NCBI GenBank assembly: GCA_036504875.1
Contig: DASXUK010000040.1
Coordinates: 29,368-93,367, forward strand
Direction: 5' to 3'
From: JACPFJ01 sp036504875
GTDB lineage: Bacteria; Desulfobacterota; Desulfuromonadia; Geobacterales; Pseudopelobacteraceae
Length of the DNA: 64,000 nucleotides
Shown: one piece after another, positions 9,683 to 18,563 of the stretch
Layout of the letters: the number at the start of each line of letters is the position of its first letter
How positions within the stretch are numbered: position 1 is the stretch's first letter
Program-made: the position numbers and the translations under genes
Notes under the pieces: generated by a model
What the model was told of the DNA's origin: nothing
The model's input: only the letters and a program-made list of their open reading frames with translations
Database searches by the model: none

Positions 9683-9704
9683 GGGGATGCGTTGCCGCAT
9701 CCCC
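9683..9704 (-). terminator. Rho-independent terminator of citrate synthase
   Basis: A 9-bp perfect stem GGGGATGCG / CGCATCCCC with a 4-base loop. On the minus strand it is followed by a T-rich run (9671-9682). It lies 22 bases past the citrate synthase stop. Confidence 0.85.
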
Positions 9705-9726
9705 TGATTGCATCTATTGTTAAAGC

Positions 9727-11055
9727 TTAGGCCAGCTTGCGGCCACCTTCGGCAGCCCATTTCTCCAGCATCGCAGTGGTAACGGACTTGGGACGCTCAA
9801 TGGCATAACCGAGACCGCGGTCCCAGGTGATGTTAGCCATGCAGCCAAGAGCGCGGCCAACGCCGAACAGGACGGTATAGAAGTCCCACTCCTTGAGGCC
9901 GTAGTACCACTGGATGACGCCGGACTGTGCGTCGACGTTCGGCCAGGGGTTTTTGGTCTTGCCATGCTCGGTCAGAACACCCGGGGCAACTTCAAAGATC
10001 ATGGAGACAACCTTGAACAACGGATCGTCCCTGAGGCCGGGGGTATTTTGGCAGAACTCGCGCTGTGACATGTAGCGCGGATCGGTCTTGCGGAGAACGG
10101 CGTGGCCGTAACCCGGAATAACCTGACCGGCATTAAGGGTATCCCAGAGAGCCTTGGTGATGAGTTCCTTGGTAGGCTCGACATCCTTGCAGTACTTCTC
10201 CTGGAATTTCATGGTCCAGTCGAGAACTTCCTGGTTAGCAAGGCCATGCAGCGGGCCTGCCAGGCCGTTCAGGCCGGCTGAGTATGAGTAGTAAGGATCG
10301 GACAGGGCGGAATGTACCAGGTGAGTTGTATGTGCGGAGACATTGCCTGACTCGTGGTCGGAATGCAGGATGAAGTACATACGGGCAACGTCCTTGTACT
10401 CTTCACTCTGGCCGATCATATGGGCAAAGTTGGCACCCATGTCCAGCTTTGGATCGATAGCGATCTGCTTGTCACCCCTGAATTTCAGGTTGTAGATGAA
10501 GGCGGAGACCACGGGGATACGGGCTACGATGTCGCAAGCATCCTCGTACACTGATTCCCAGGCAGTCATCTTGTTGAATTTGCCGGAGTTGTAGAAAGCG
10601 GCAAACTTGGAATCTTTCTGCATGGCCAGGATACCAACGGAGAGCATTACCATCGGATGGCTGTCTCGCGGCAGGGCGCGGATTGTGTCAAATACATACT
10701 GCGGAACTGCCTGACGAACCTTCCACTCTGCCACAACTTCATCCACCTGAGCCTGAGTAGGGACTTCGCCGATCAGGAGGAAGTACCAGAAGGACTCGAC
10801 GGTCGGATACTTGGAGCCGGGTGCCTTGGGGAGTGCTGCGAAGGTCTCGGGGATGGTCTTGCCGCGGAAACGAATACCTTCCTGCGGATCCAGGTAGGAA
10901 ATGTCGGTTACGAGGCTGCGGATGTCACGAGCGCCGCCGATACACTGATCGATTGTTACCTGATCGATGATGACCTTGCCAAACTCTTTCGTAAGCTTCG
11001 TGGTGCGGGGACGAAATTCCTCAATCTTCTGCTTCAGCGTCTCTTTCAATGCCAT
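9727..11055 (-). CDS. gltA: Citrate synthase, eukaryote-like (mitochondrial) type
   Basis: 442 residues with the start placed at MALKETLK, because AGGAGAG lies 6 bases upstream of that ATG; an upstream in-frame start has no such site. It condenses oxaloacetate and acetyl-CoA, the entry step of the TCA cycle. The catalytic regions are those of the mitochondrial enzyme: SDHESGNVSAHT, LAGPLHGLANQEV (active His), GYGHAVLRKTDPRY (active His) and a C-terminal IERPKS. The segment WPNVDAQSG has the catalytic Asp region. Geobacter species are known to carry this eukaryote-like form, and it drives acetate oxidation. Monocistronic, with its own promoter and terminator. Confidence 0.97.
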   Translation of the reverse strand: MALKETLKQKIEEFRPRTTKLTKEFGKVIIDQVTIDQCIGGARDIRSLVTDISYLDPQEGIRFRGKTIPETFAALPKAPGSKYPTVESFWYFLLIGEVPTQAQVDEVVAEWKVRQAVPQYVFDTIRALPRDSHPMVMLSVGILAMQKDSKFAAFYNSGKFNKMTAWESVYEDACDIVARIPVVSAFIYNLKFRGDKQIAIDPKLDMGANFAHMIGQSEEYKDVARMYFILHSDHESGNVSAHTTHLVHSALSDPYYSYSAGLNGLAGPLHGLANQEVLDWTMKFQEKYCKDVEPTKELITKALWDTLNAGQVIPGYGHAVLRKTDPRYMSQREFCQNTPGLRDDPLFKVVSMIFEVAPGVLTEHGKTKNPWPNVDAQSGVIQWYYGLKEWDFYTVLFGVGRALGCMANITWDRGLGYAIERPKSVTTAMLEKWAAEGGRKLA

Positions 11056-11137
11056 CTGGTACTCTCCTTTCGTGGTGGGGTTGACTGAGATCGACAATGA
11101 TGCCAGATCGGTGATAAAAACACATTAAAAAAATCTT

Positions 11138-11166
11138 ATTACAAAATTAAAAAAAGTCTATAGCAA
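11138..11166 (-). promoter_or_regulatory. Promoter candidate for citrate synthase
   Basis: On the minus strand: TTGCTA, 17 bases, TGTAAT, ~85 bases upstream of the gltA start in an AT-rich 260-bp intergenic region. The rest of that region (up to 11315) holds only AT-rich sequence. Confidence 0.5.
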
Positions 11167-11315
11167 GAATTAAATTAATTAAGGCGGCATTTAGATATTA
11201 ATAACAAAAACAGTAGATTAGAGGACAAAAAATATTTTCTAGAATACTGTATACAATTAAGTGCCGTATATATACTCGACCGGCCACATAAAATGCAACA
11301 AAAATTTTATCATTA

Positions 11316-12512
11316 TCAAATTGGAAGAATTATCAATTCTTCATTTGAGTGGGTCAATTGTTTTAGTCCCTCTGTACTAAGGTAAAAGGTGTTTTCGATA
11401 CCTATGGCCCCTTCGCCAGGAAACACTACCTTCGGCTCAAAGGCAAATACCATTCCTTCCTCCAGATTCATATCTTTGAAACCTCTTGCCAGGAAAGGAT
11501 ATTCATCGATCTCAATCCCCAATCCGTGGCCGATGAAGGAGACCTGTGATCCCTTGGCACCCATAAAGCTGTCCGCGTATCCCAATTTAATGGCCAAGGC
11601 CAGACAATCATCATAGACTGCCCCCCAGCTTATTCCCGGGACAGCAATCTCCTTCATCCGCTGCTGCACCCGTAACATGTCTTCGTATGCTTTGGCCAAT
11701 CGGTTCGAGATTCCACCGATAGCAAAAATCCGGGTCTGGTCGGTCAGATATCCATCAACGCATCCGGCAAAATCTACAATAATAGGCTCATTGGGCTCGA
11801 TGCGCTTGAGCCCTGCGCTCTGACCAAAGGATGGGTTTAGGCCCAGGCCGCCCAGAGGTGTATCTACATAGGCCGGCACAGCACTATCGGTTCCGGATAT
11901 GATCTGAGCGTAAAAGAGCTCTGAATTGAATCCACGCATGCGGACCAATCCCTGGTGTCCATCCTTGCGAGCAGTAAATTCGAGTTCGGCAGCAATTTCC
12001 AGATCGGTAGCTCCAACACGAATGACTTCTTTTGCTCGTTGGTAGACCCGGTCGACCTGGTCGGCTGCGTCTTTCATAAGATGAATTTCATAGTGCGATT
12101 TAATCATGCGTACTTTTCGGATAAGTGGGGTAGCATCCAGATATTCGGCATTCGGATACACCTTGCGATAGCGTTCAAAAAAGTTGACCGGCAGCACATC
12201 CAGCTCAAGGCCGATTCGTTTTGGTTCGGGGTAGCTGTATTTGGACAGAATAGCTGGAATATCCTTCATCGAGCCAAAAGGCATAACCTCTTTTAAGCCT
12301 GACTCCATCCGGGCCCGACTGGCCTCCTTGCGCACCATGTAAAGTGGCTGGCCTTTGGCCGGTACATAAAGATTTCCGCTTTGTACGGTGCCGGTAAAAT
12401 AGAACAGATCAGCGTTTTGAACGATGATTACGGCATCGAGCCCTTGCTCGGTCATCTGCTTCTGAAGTTTACTGCAGCGATACTCCAGTTCTGTTGCTGG
12501 TGTCAGGCGCAT
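11316..12512 (-). CDS. M24-family Xaa-Pro peptidase
   Basis: 398 residues with the start at MRLTPATELE (GGAAAGGA upstream); 12 further in-frame residues upstream are less likely. The N-terminal creatinase/prolidase-like domain is ~1-135 and the C-terminal pita-bread metallopeptidase domain is ~140-398. Metal ligands are recognisable: Asp in IVDFAGCVDGYLTDQTR (both Asp residues), His in GHGLGIEIDE, Glu in FAFEPKVVFP and Glu in GIENTFYLS. It probably cleaves Xaa-Pro peptides in the cytoplasm. Distinction between aminopeptidase P and prolidase is not possible here. Monocistronic; its 3' end borders the gltA upstream region. Confidence 0.9.
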   Translation of the reverse strand: MRLTPATELEYRCSKLQKQMTEQGLDAVIIVQNADLFYFTGTVQSGNLYVPAKGQPLYMVRKEASRARMESGLKEVMPFGSMKDIPAILSKYSYPEPKRIGLELDVLPVNFFERYRKVYPNAEYLDATPLIRKVRMIKSHYEIHLMKDAADQVDRVYQRAKEVIRVGATDLEIAAELEFTARKDGHQGLVRMRGFNSELFYAQIISGTDSAVPAYVDTPLGGLGLNPSFGQSAGLKRIEPNEPIIVDFAGCVDGYLTDQTRIFAIGGISNRLAKAYEDMLRVQQRMKEIAVPGISWGAVYDDCLALAIKLGYADSFMGAKGSQVSFIGHGLGIEIDEYPFLARGFKDMNLEEGMVFAFEPKVVFPGEGAIGIENTFYLSTEGLKQLTHSNEELIILPI

Positions 12513-12614
12513 AAAAATATTTTCCTTTCCAGGTGATTTATAAAGCAAACAGATCTGTCAGTGTTTGGCTCCGGGCTTGACCGCGCATCCCAAAGAGGTT
12601 AAGCTGCACAACCT

Positions 12615-13248
12615 ATGTCGGGACGAATTTTCAGAACATTTAATATTGGCGATTTCACCATTATTCCAGATGGAGAACCTGCGCCTGATGCTGGCGGGAT
12701 CCCACTGATCCTTGGGAGAAAAGGGGCATTTGGTTCTGGTGAACACGAAACTACTGCTTCCTGCCTGGAGTTGATGCCGATTATTCCCGGGATTAAAGGC
12801 TGCCGGGCGCTGGACCTTGGAACCGGGACCGGCATTTTGGCTATTGCTGCTGCCCGCCTGGAGGCTGAGTCGGTCGTTGCACTTGATCTGCCTGGAGGCT
12901 GAGTCGGTCGTTGCACTTGATCTGGAATGGCCGGCAGCGCTGTCCTGCATGGAAAATGCTCGCTTGAACAACGTCGATGATCGGGTGCTAACCATCTGCA
13001 GCGAACTGTCCGCTATTGTTTCGCAGCCTTTTGACCTGGTCATGGCTAATATCTATGCCGATATTCTTTTGCTGCTGGCTGAGCGACTGATTGAATTGAC
13101 CTGTGCCGGCGGTCATCTCTTGCTGTCCGGTATTCCACTTCAGGACAAATTTGACATCATCAGTCGCTATTCGTCACTAGGTTGCCGGGTAGCCGACAGT
13201 CGCATCGGCGAGGATTTTGCTACCTATCTAATGCAGAAAACTTCTTGA
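12615..13248 (+). pseudogene. PrmA-like methyltransferase gene, frameshifted by a 34-bp tandem duplication
   Basis: The first frame (12615-12902) encodes FNIGDFTIIP, GAFGSGEHETTASCLELM and the SAM-binding motif LDLGTGTGILAIAAARL. The continuation lies in another frame, through MANIYADILLLLAERL (the PrmA NI-A-type motif), to 13248. The break falls exactly at a perfect 34-bp direct duplication, so the peptide LEAESVVALDL is encoded twice, once in each frame. Removing one copy restores a 199-residue protein. PrmA methylates ribosomal protein L11, but full-length PrmA is ~300 residues. The N-terminal ~100-residue substrate-binding domain is absent, and the M24 peptidase gene leaves no room for it. 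It may be a short PrmA-like methyltransferase or a decaying copy. Confidence 0.85.
12857..12924 (+). repeat. Perfect 34-bp tandem duplication (two copies)
   Basis: Copies at 12857-12890 and 12891-12924 are identical. Each begins CCTGGAGGCTGAG and ends CTTGATCTG. The unit length is 34 (remainder 1 on division by 3), so it shifts the reading frame of the methyltransferase gene. It looks recent, with no divergence between copies. Confidence 0.97.
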
Positions 13249-13564
13249 TTCCGCGGAAAATAACTCGCAGAGGCCCATGTTTCCTGATAAAAAAACCGAA
13301 CAGCCGTTGATCGAATAGCGAGTTCACTCCTGTCTTTGTGCTGGTCATCTTCCTGAGAAGCATCTCTAATTAAGCGGACCAATAGTACCTTGAAATGAGA
13401 AAAAAACAAGATATTAGCAGGTCCTATTTGGCTTGCACTTTTGGCTTACACATGATGTTCAGAGGTGGTTGCTATTTTTTTTATTTTGGTATTTACTACA
13501 TCAGTTAATGAGCTTATGAGTGTGCACGGCTTGATTATACACAATAGCTAATGGCGGGGTAAGG
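13249..13564. other. Intergenic stretch without a recognisable gene
   Basis: 316 bases between the broken methyltransferase gene and kdsD. It contains the short perfect palindrome TTCCGCGGAA just after the methyltransferase stop and an AT-rich segment at ~13465-13500. TTATGA-16-TATACA at ~13530-13555 is a weak promoter possibility for the kds/lpt block. Nothing else supportable was seen. Confidence 0.5.
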
Positions 13565-14530
13565 ATGATACTGGAAGAGGCACGAAGGGTTATACGAACC
13601 GAGGCAGATGCGCTTTTGGCCATGATGGATCGCATTGATTATTCTTTTGAGGCCGCGATTGATATGATCCTGGCCAGCAAAGGACGCGTTGTAGTAACAG
13701 GTATGGGCAAATCAGGGCTGGTCGGTCAAAAAATTGCCTCTACCATGGCATCGACCGGAACTCCGGCATTTTTCCTTCATCCGGCCGAAGGAATTCACGG
13801 CGACCTCGGTATGATCATGACCGGCGATGTGGTTATTGCAATATCCAACAGCGGTGAGACGGAAGAGCTTCTGCGTATCCTGCCGGTTATCAAACGTCTT
13901 GGTGCCCACTTGGTGGCAATGAGCGGAAATGGAAGCTCCGCTCTGGCCCGTCTGAGCGACATATTTCTGGATGTTTCTGTAAAGGAAGAGGCCTGCCCGC
14001 TGGGATTAGCGCCGACTGCTTCTACCACCGCTACCCTTGCCATGGGAGATGCCCTGGCTGTGGTACTACTGGTGAAGCGCGGTTTCCGGGCCGAAGATTT
14101 TGCCATCTTTCATCCTGGTGGATCATTAGGTAAGAAGCTGCTCCTGCGAGTTGCGGACCTGATGCATAGCGCTGAGGCAATTCCACTTGTTTCGGAAGAT
14201 ACGCTTATGAAAGACGCACTCTTCGTGATTACCGCCAAGGGGCTGGGTGTGACCGGTGTGACCTCTCCGGATGGGTCTTTACTGGGGGTTATCACGGACG
14301 GCGACCTACGGCGGGCTTTGGAAAAAGGCTACGACATACTCGGTCGGCGCGCCTGCGAATTAATGCGGACCAATCCTAAGCGCATCCGGCACGACGAGCT
14401 GGCTGCTGCAGCGCTTCAGATCATGGAGCACCACTCCATTACCTCTTTGTTCGTTTTCGCAGATGAAACTTCCGCATTGCCTTGTGGCATAATTCATCTC
14501 CACGATATCCTGCGGGCCGGTATCGCTTGA
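13565..14530 (+). CDS. kdsD: Arabinose-5-phosphate isomerase (KdsD/KpsF family)
   Basis: 321 residues, full length. The SIS sugar-isomerase domain is ~35-170 (VVVTGMGKSGLVGQKIA, then FLHPAEGIHGDLGM and the phosphosugar-binding ISNSGETEE). Two CBS motifs occupy ~205-320. The enzyme interconverts ribulose-5-phosphate and arabinose-5-phosphate, the first step to KDO for the LPS inner core. GGGGTAAGG precedes the ATG. kdsC follows 47 bases downstream, then lptCAB, so the block couples KDO synthesis to LPS export. kdsA and kdsB are not in the window. Confidence 0.95.
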   Translation: MILEEARRVIRTEADALLAMMDRIDYSFEAAIDMILASKGRVVVTGMGKSGLVGQKIASTMASTGTPAFFLHPAEGIHGDLGMIMTGDVVIAISNSGETEELLRILPVIKRLGAHLVAMSGNGSSALARLSDIFLDVSVKEEACPLGLAPTASTTATLAMGDALAVVLLVKRGFRAEDFAIFHPGGSLGKKLLLRVADLMHSAEAIPLVSEDTLMKDALFVITAKGLGVTGVTSPDGSLLGVITDGDLRRALEKGYDILGRRACELMRTNPKRIRHDELAAAALQIMEHHSITSLFVFADETSALPCGIIHLHDILRAGIA

Positions 14531-14577
14531 TACGGCACTTACTGCCTTAACAAACATCCACTTCAAGGTGCTGTTAA

Positions 14578-15093
14578 ATGAAAGATAAGCTTGAAAATAT
14601 CCGCTTGTTACTGCTTGATGTTGACGGCGTTTTAACCGATGGCGGGATAATCTATGACGGCAACGGCCTGGAAACCAAGTGCTTTAACGTTAGAGACGGT
14701 CACGGCATAAAGATGCTCCAGCGTCACGGTCTTGAGGTGGGCATTATTACAGGCCGCACCTCGATTGTTGTGGATATTCGCGCCAAGGAACTTGGCATTG
14801 AGCTGGTTTACCAGGGAGCCCTCAAAAAACTTGAGTGTTATAATGAAATAAAGGCCAAGAGAGGGCTGGTGGACAGTCAGATAGCCTATATGGGCGATGA
14901 TGTTATCGATGTACCGGTTCTGCGCCGCGTCGGGTTCGCCGCTGTTCCTGTTGACTGCTTGGCGGAGGTGCGGGCAATCGCGCATTATGTTACATCTGCC
15001 GGCGGCGGCAAGGGGGCGGTTCGGGAAGTGTGCGATCTGATCCTGAAAGCGCGTGGTTTCTGGGACGAGATAGCTACTCGTTATGAATTATAG
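14578..15093 (+). CDS. kdsC: 3-deoxy-manno-octulosonate-8-phosphate phosphatase
   Basis: 171 residues, the standard KdsC length. HAD superfamily C0 type: motif I LLLDVDGVLTDGG (nucleophile and acid/base Asp), motif II IITGRTS, the Lys of motif III, and motif IV YMGDDVIDVPVL. It removes phosphate from KDO-8-P to give KDO in the cytoplasm. It forms tetramers in characterised relatives. It lies between kdsD and lptC in the same orientation. Confidence 0.95.
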   Translation: MKDKLENIRLLLLDVDGVLTDGGIIYDGNGLETKCFNVRDGHGIKMLQRHGLEVGIITGRTSIVVDIRAKELGIELVYQGALKKLECYNEIKAKRGLVDSQIAYMGDDVIDVPVLRRVGFAAVPVDCLAEVRAIAHYVTSAGGGKGAVREVCDLILKARGFWDEIATRYEL

Positions 15094-15142
15094 ACTCCAC
15101 ATTCAATCTTTGTGCCAAAAAGATGTTTAGTATACCTTTTGC

Positions 15143-15171
15143 TGGACAGCCCCCTATCCCAATGCTATAGT
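15143..15171 (+). promoter_or_regulatory. Sigma-70-type promoter just upstream of lptC
   Basis: TGGACA, 17 bases, TATAGT: each hexamer is one base from consensus, with ideal spacing. The -10 ends 10 bases before the lptC ATG. A transcript from here would begin ~3-5 bases before the start codon, i.e. be nearly leaderless. Confidence 0.5.
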
Positions 15172-15181
15172 TAGCTCCTGT

Positions 15182-15757
15182 ATGGTCTCGTCGGGTAAAA
15201 TCAAGCTATTGTTAGCAGTCCTTGTCACAACCGCCATTGTTGGAATTGTGGCAGTAATCACCATGAAAGGCTCACAGCGGGCCCCAATGGCATCGGTTCA
15301 AGTACAACTTCCCCAGAATATAGATTTGGCCTTGCATAATGCCCGTTTCTCAGAGATGCGCAACGGATCAAAGGTTTGGGAGCTGGTTGCCAAACGGGCC
15401 GAGTACGATAAAAGTGGCGAAATGGTTTTTCTTTCGGATATTCGCATGGACTTCGTCAAATCAGCTTCTAATGACGCCATCACCGTAACGGCTGCACAGG
15501 GTGATTATTCAAGTAAAAGCAACAATATAACGCTGCGGGGTGCGGTACACGTTACTACCGGGGCAGGGGCCAGCTTCGAAACAGAATCGATAAATTATCT
15601 GGCTGCCAAAGCACAGCTTAGAACCGCTGATATGGTTAATTTTCGACACCAACGCCTGACAATGACCGCCCAGGGCATGGAGCTGAATGTAAAAGATCAA
15701 AAGGCCCGTTTTTATAAAGCGATAAATGCGGCCGTTTCTGGTTTTAAAAGTGAGTGA
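15182..15757 (+). CDS. lptC: LPS export periplasmic protein LptC
   Basis: 191 residues, matching LptC length. A single N-terminal membrane anchor (~8-27) is followed by a periplasmic beta-jellyroll (~40-185), which contains the LptC-type phrases WELVAKRAEYDKSGEMVFLS and YSSKSNNITLRGAVHV. LptC accepts LPS from LptBFG and hands it to LptA. No Shine-Dalgarno is visible before the ATG, but the membrane anchor requires this start or one very near. It starts 88 bases after kdsC, behind a good promoter, so it may have its own transcript. Confidence 0.9.
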   Translation: MVSSGKIKLLLAVLVTTAIVGIVAVITMKGSQRAPMASVQVQLPQNIDLALHNARFSEMRNGSKVWELVAKRAEYDKSGEMVFLSDIRMDFVKSASNDAITVTAAQGDYSSKSNNITLRGAVHVTTGAGASFETESINYLAAKAQLRTADMVNFRHQRLTMTAQGMELNVKDQKARFYKAINAAVSGFKSE

Positions 15758-15777
15758 TCTGATAAAAACTGGTCCGA

Positions 15778-16305
15778 ATGAAACAGAATAAACGGATAAA
15801 CATCATGAGACTTTTTCTACAGCTTGTTCTTCTGGTTTCGGTTGCCAGCTTTTTTGCCTCATCGGCACAGGCCGGTAGTCCTGTTCGAAAGGATCGTTCC
15901 AGTCAGCCGATTACAATCAAATCTAATGAACTCTCTGCCGACAATAAGGGTAAAACAGCCCTTTTTGCCGGCAAGGTTGTTGCCAAACAAAGTGATATCA
16001 CTATCTACTCTGATAAACTGACTGTTAACTATGCTGATGAAAAAAACGATGTGGAGAAGATCGAGGCCGTTGGTAATGTCCGCATCGTTCAGGAAAACAG
16101 AATAGCCACCGCGGGTCATGCAATCTACGACAGCAAACTGGGACGCATTACCCTTACCGGGAATCCCAAGGTCACTGAAGGGGCGGCAAATACCATCTCA
16201 GGCAGCACCATCATCTACTACCTTGATGAGGAACGCAGCGAGGTCAGGAGTGAGGGCAAAGATCGTGTTGTGACCACAATTCAGCCGCGTGCCAGGAAAA
16301 AGTAA
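15778..16305 (+). CDS. lptA: LPS transport periplasmic protein LptA
   Basis: 175 residues: signal peptide (~10-32, ending AQA), then the OstA/LptA beta-jellyroll (QPITIKSNELSADNKGKTAL, FAGKVVAKQSDITIYSD, then ITLTGNPKV). LptA oligomers form the periplasmic bridge for LPS between LptC and LptD. lptC ends 20 bases upstream and lptB begins on the stop codon, consistent with one operon. An internal ATG 27 bases further in is an alternative start; the signal peptide survives either way. Confidence 0.93.
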   Translation: MKQNKRINIMRLFLQLVLLVSVASFFASSAQAGSPVRKDRSSQPITIKSNELSADNKGKTALFAGKVVAKQSDITIYSDKLTVNYADEKNDVEKIEAVGNVRIVQENRIATAGHAIYDSKLGRITLTGNPKVTEGAANTISGSTIIYYLDEERSEVRSEGKDRVVTTIQPRARKK

Positions 16306-17045
16306 TGCTGGTTCACACTGAAAAACTTAAGCTTTGGACACGGGGGTTAAAAAAGAGCTATTCCGGGCGCCATGTGGTCAGAGGGGTTGATCTTTCAATT
16401 GAGGCGGGCCGGGTTGTAGGTCTTTTGGGACCTAACGGCGCAGGTAAAACTACTACATTTTATATGGTGGTAGGGCTAGCCCAGCCGGATGCCGGCCAGG
16501 TTTTTATCGGCGATGAAGAAATTACCTTTCTGCCGATGTACCAGCGGGCGAGGCGCGGCATCAGCTATCTTCCTCAGGAAGCTTCTGTATTTCGTAAGCT
16601 CTCCGTGGCTGATAACCTGCTGGCGATCCTGGAGACGGTAGAGCCAAGCAAGGAGATTCGACTGCAGCGCATGGAAGAACTCCTTGAGGATTTTGGAATC
16701 ACACACATAGCTAACGCGAAGGGTTTTGCCCTTTCCGGTGGAGAACGCCGCCGGGTCGAAATCGCCAGGGCACTGATCACCAATCCAGATTTCATGCTTC
16801 TGGATGAACCCTTTGCCGGAATCGACCCGATCGCCGTTGCTGATATACAGAACCTGATTGTATCGCTCAAACAGCGAAATATTGGCATTCTTATCTCCGA
16901 CCACAATGTACGTGAAACTTTGGGAGTCTGTGATGAAGCCTATATACTTAGTGCCGGAGAAGTACTTGAATTCGGCTCACCCGAGGAGATAATCTCCAGT
17001 GCCAAGGCCAGGGAGATTTACCTGGGGGAAGATTTTCGCCTCTGA
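16305..17045 (+). CDS. lptB: LPS export ABC transporter ATP-binding protein LptB
   Basis: 246 residues. Complete ABC ATPase: Walker A GPNGAGKTTTF, Q-loop region YLPQEASVFRKLSV, signature LSGGERRRVEIARAL, Walker B FMLLDEPFAGIDP, and the switch His in ISDHNVRETL. It energises LptF/LptG for LPS extraction. It overlaps the lptA stop by one base. rpoN follows within ~40 bases, an arrangement conserved across Proteobacteria. Confidence 0.97.
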   Translation: MLVHTEKLKLWTRGLKKSYSGRHVVRGVDLSIEAGRVVGLLGPNGAGKTTTFYMVVGLAQPDAGQVFIGDEEITFLPMYQRARRGISYLPQEASVFRKLSVADNLLAILETVEPSKEIRLQRMEELLEDFGITHIANAKGFALSGGERRRVEIARALITNPDFMLLDEPFAGIDPIAVADIQNLIVSLKQRNIGILISDHNVRETLGVCDEAYILSAGEVLEFGSPEEIISSAKAREIYLGEDFRL

Positions 17046-17086
17046 TTTTGTGATCATGCATATAATTCTGTTCAAGTAGGAAAAAG

Positions 17087-18523
17087 ATGGCAATGGAGAT
17101 GCGCCAACAACTGAAGATGTCGCAGCAACTGGTGATGACCCCCCAATTGCAGCAGGCCATCAAGCTGCTCCAGCTGACCCGCTTGGAGCTGCAGGATGTG
17201 GTGCGTCAGGAGCTGGAAGAAAACCCGCTTTTAGAAGAGACGGCCGAGACCGAGGATATTCGCGAGCCTGACCAGCTTGAGGCGGCTGAGAAAGAGGCTG
17301 AACCTAATCAGGAGGAAGTGTTTCACGAGGTTGAAGCGGGCGCTGATACTTTGCGTGACTGGGACAGTTACCTGGATGGTTATAACTACAGCTCAGGAGA
17401 ACAGTACAGCGGTGAGGATGAACATCCTTCTTTCGAGAATCTGCTGACCCGTAAAGGCACCCTGATCGACCATCTGCTCTGGCAACTCCACATGGGGCAT
17501 TTTACTGATACAGAGGTCGGTATCGGTGAGGAGATTATCGGGAATATTGACGAGGAAGGATATCTGCGAACCTCCCTTGAGGAAGTTGCCACAAATTGTT
17601 CCATTGCTGAAGAAGATGTTTTGCCTGTCCTGAAGCGAATCCAGGAGTTTGATCCAACTGGAGTGGGCGCCCGCGATCTGCGTGAATGTCTGCTGATCCA
17701 AGCTCATTTTATGGGGATGCAGGGGAGCGTAGTAGAGAGAATTCTGTTACACAAAATTCATGACCTGGAGACTCGTAAGTATAAGCAGATCGCCAGGGAT
17801 TTAAAGGTCGATATTAATCAGGTCCTGATGGCAGCCAAGATCATCGGCGAATTCGACCCTCGGCCGGGCAGGATCTATAGCACGGAGGATGTCCATTACA
17901 TCTCTCCGGACATCTTCATCTACAAGATCGGCGACGATTTTATTGTCATGTTGAACGAAGAGGGATTGCCTAACCTGAAGATAAGCCCCTATTACCTGGA
18001 TGCACGCAGCAGCGGTTCAATGGATAACCGTGCAGAAGACTACATCAGTGAAAAAATCCGCTCGGCGCAATGGTTGATCAAGAGCATCCAGCAACGCCAG
18101 AGAACTATATACAAGGTGGCCAAGAGTATTGTCAAATTTCAGCGGGATTTTCTGGATACCGGCGTCGAGCAACTGCGGCCTCTGGTTCTTCGGGATGTAG
18201 CTGATGACATCGGCATGCACGAGTCTACCATCAGCCGGGTTACCACCAACAAGTACATGCAAACCCCACAGGGTCTGTTTGAGCTCAAATACTTTTTTAA
18301 TAGCGGGTTGTCTACCAGTGAAGGCGATTTTGTTTCTTCAGAGAGCGTCAAAAACCGGATAAAAGATATCATTGACAAGGAGGACCCGCGACGGCCGCTC
18401 TCAGACCAGAAAATCGCGGAGATGCTCTCGGGAGAGACTGTTAATATCGCCCGTCGCACCGTTACTAAATATCGGGAGCTACTGCGGATCGGTTCGTCAT
18501 CGGAACGAAAACGACATTTTTAG
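17087..18523 (+). CDS. rpoN: RNA polymerase sigma-54 factor
   Basis: 478 residues. Region I (activator-interacting, Gln/Leu-rich) is visible at the start (MRQQLKMSQQLVMTPQLQQA). An acidic region II lies at ~50-110. Region III ends with the RpoN box, here ARRTVTKYRELL, preceded by a helix-turn-helix (ESTISRVTTNKYMQT). AGGAAAAAG lies 5 bases before the ATG. It serves -24/-12 promoters, of which this window shows two strong candidates (before the DsbC-like gene and before cheW). Three NtrC-type activators are encoded in the window. Confidence 0.98.
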   Translation: MAMEMRQQLKMSQQLVMTPQLQQAIKLLQLTRLELQDVVRQELEENPLLEETAETEDIREPDQLEAAEKEAEPNQEEVFHEVEAGADTLRDWDSYLDGYNYSSGEQYSGEDEHPSFENLLTRKGTLIDHLLWQLHMGHFTDTEVGIGEEIIGNIDEEGYLRTSLEEVATNCSIAEEDVLPVLKRIQEFDPTGVGARDLRECLLIQAHFMGMQGSVVERILLHKIHDLETRKYKQIARDLKVDINQVLMAAKIIGEFDPRPGRIYSTEDVHYISPDIFIYKIGDDFIVMLNEEGLPNLKISPYYLDARSSGSMDNRAEDYISEKIRSAQWLIKSIQQRQRTIYKVAKSIVKFQRDFLDTGVEQLRPLVLRDVADDIGMHESTISRVTTNKYMQTPQGLFELKYFFNSGLSTSEGDFVSSESVKNRIKDIIDKEDPRRPLSDQKIAEMLSGETVNIARRTVTKYRELLRIGSSSERKRHF

Positions 18524-18563
18524 GCCTCATTTTTTTGGGGTACACCACACGAGGAGGAAGTTT

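Noticed and set aside
11296..11325. TTGATAATGATAAAAT, Fur-box-like
   Set aside because: Only two GATAAT-type units match, the second half is poor, and it lies at the end of the peptidase gene, >200 bases from the gltA promoter.
12558..13043. Minus-strand frame opposite the PrmA-like gene as an alternative gene
   Set aside because: The plus-strand frames carry recognisable methyltransferase motifs; the minus-strand product has low-complexity Ser-rich composition.
13428..13450. TTGGC...TGGC resembling a sigma-54 promoter upstream of kdsD
   Set aside because: The GG and GC elements are 14 bases apart; 12 are required.
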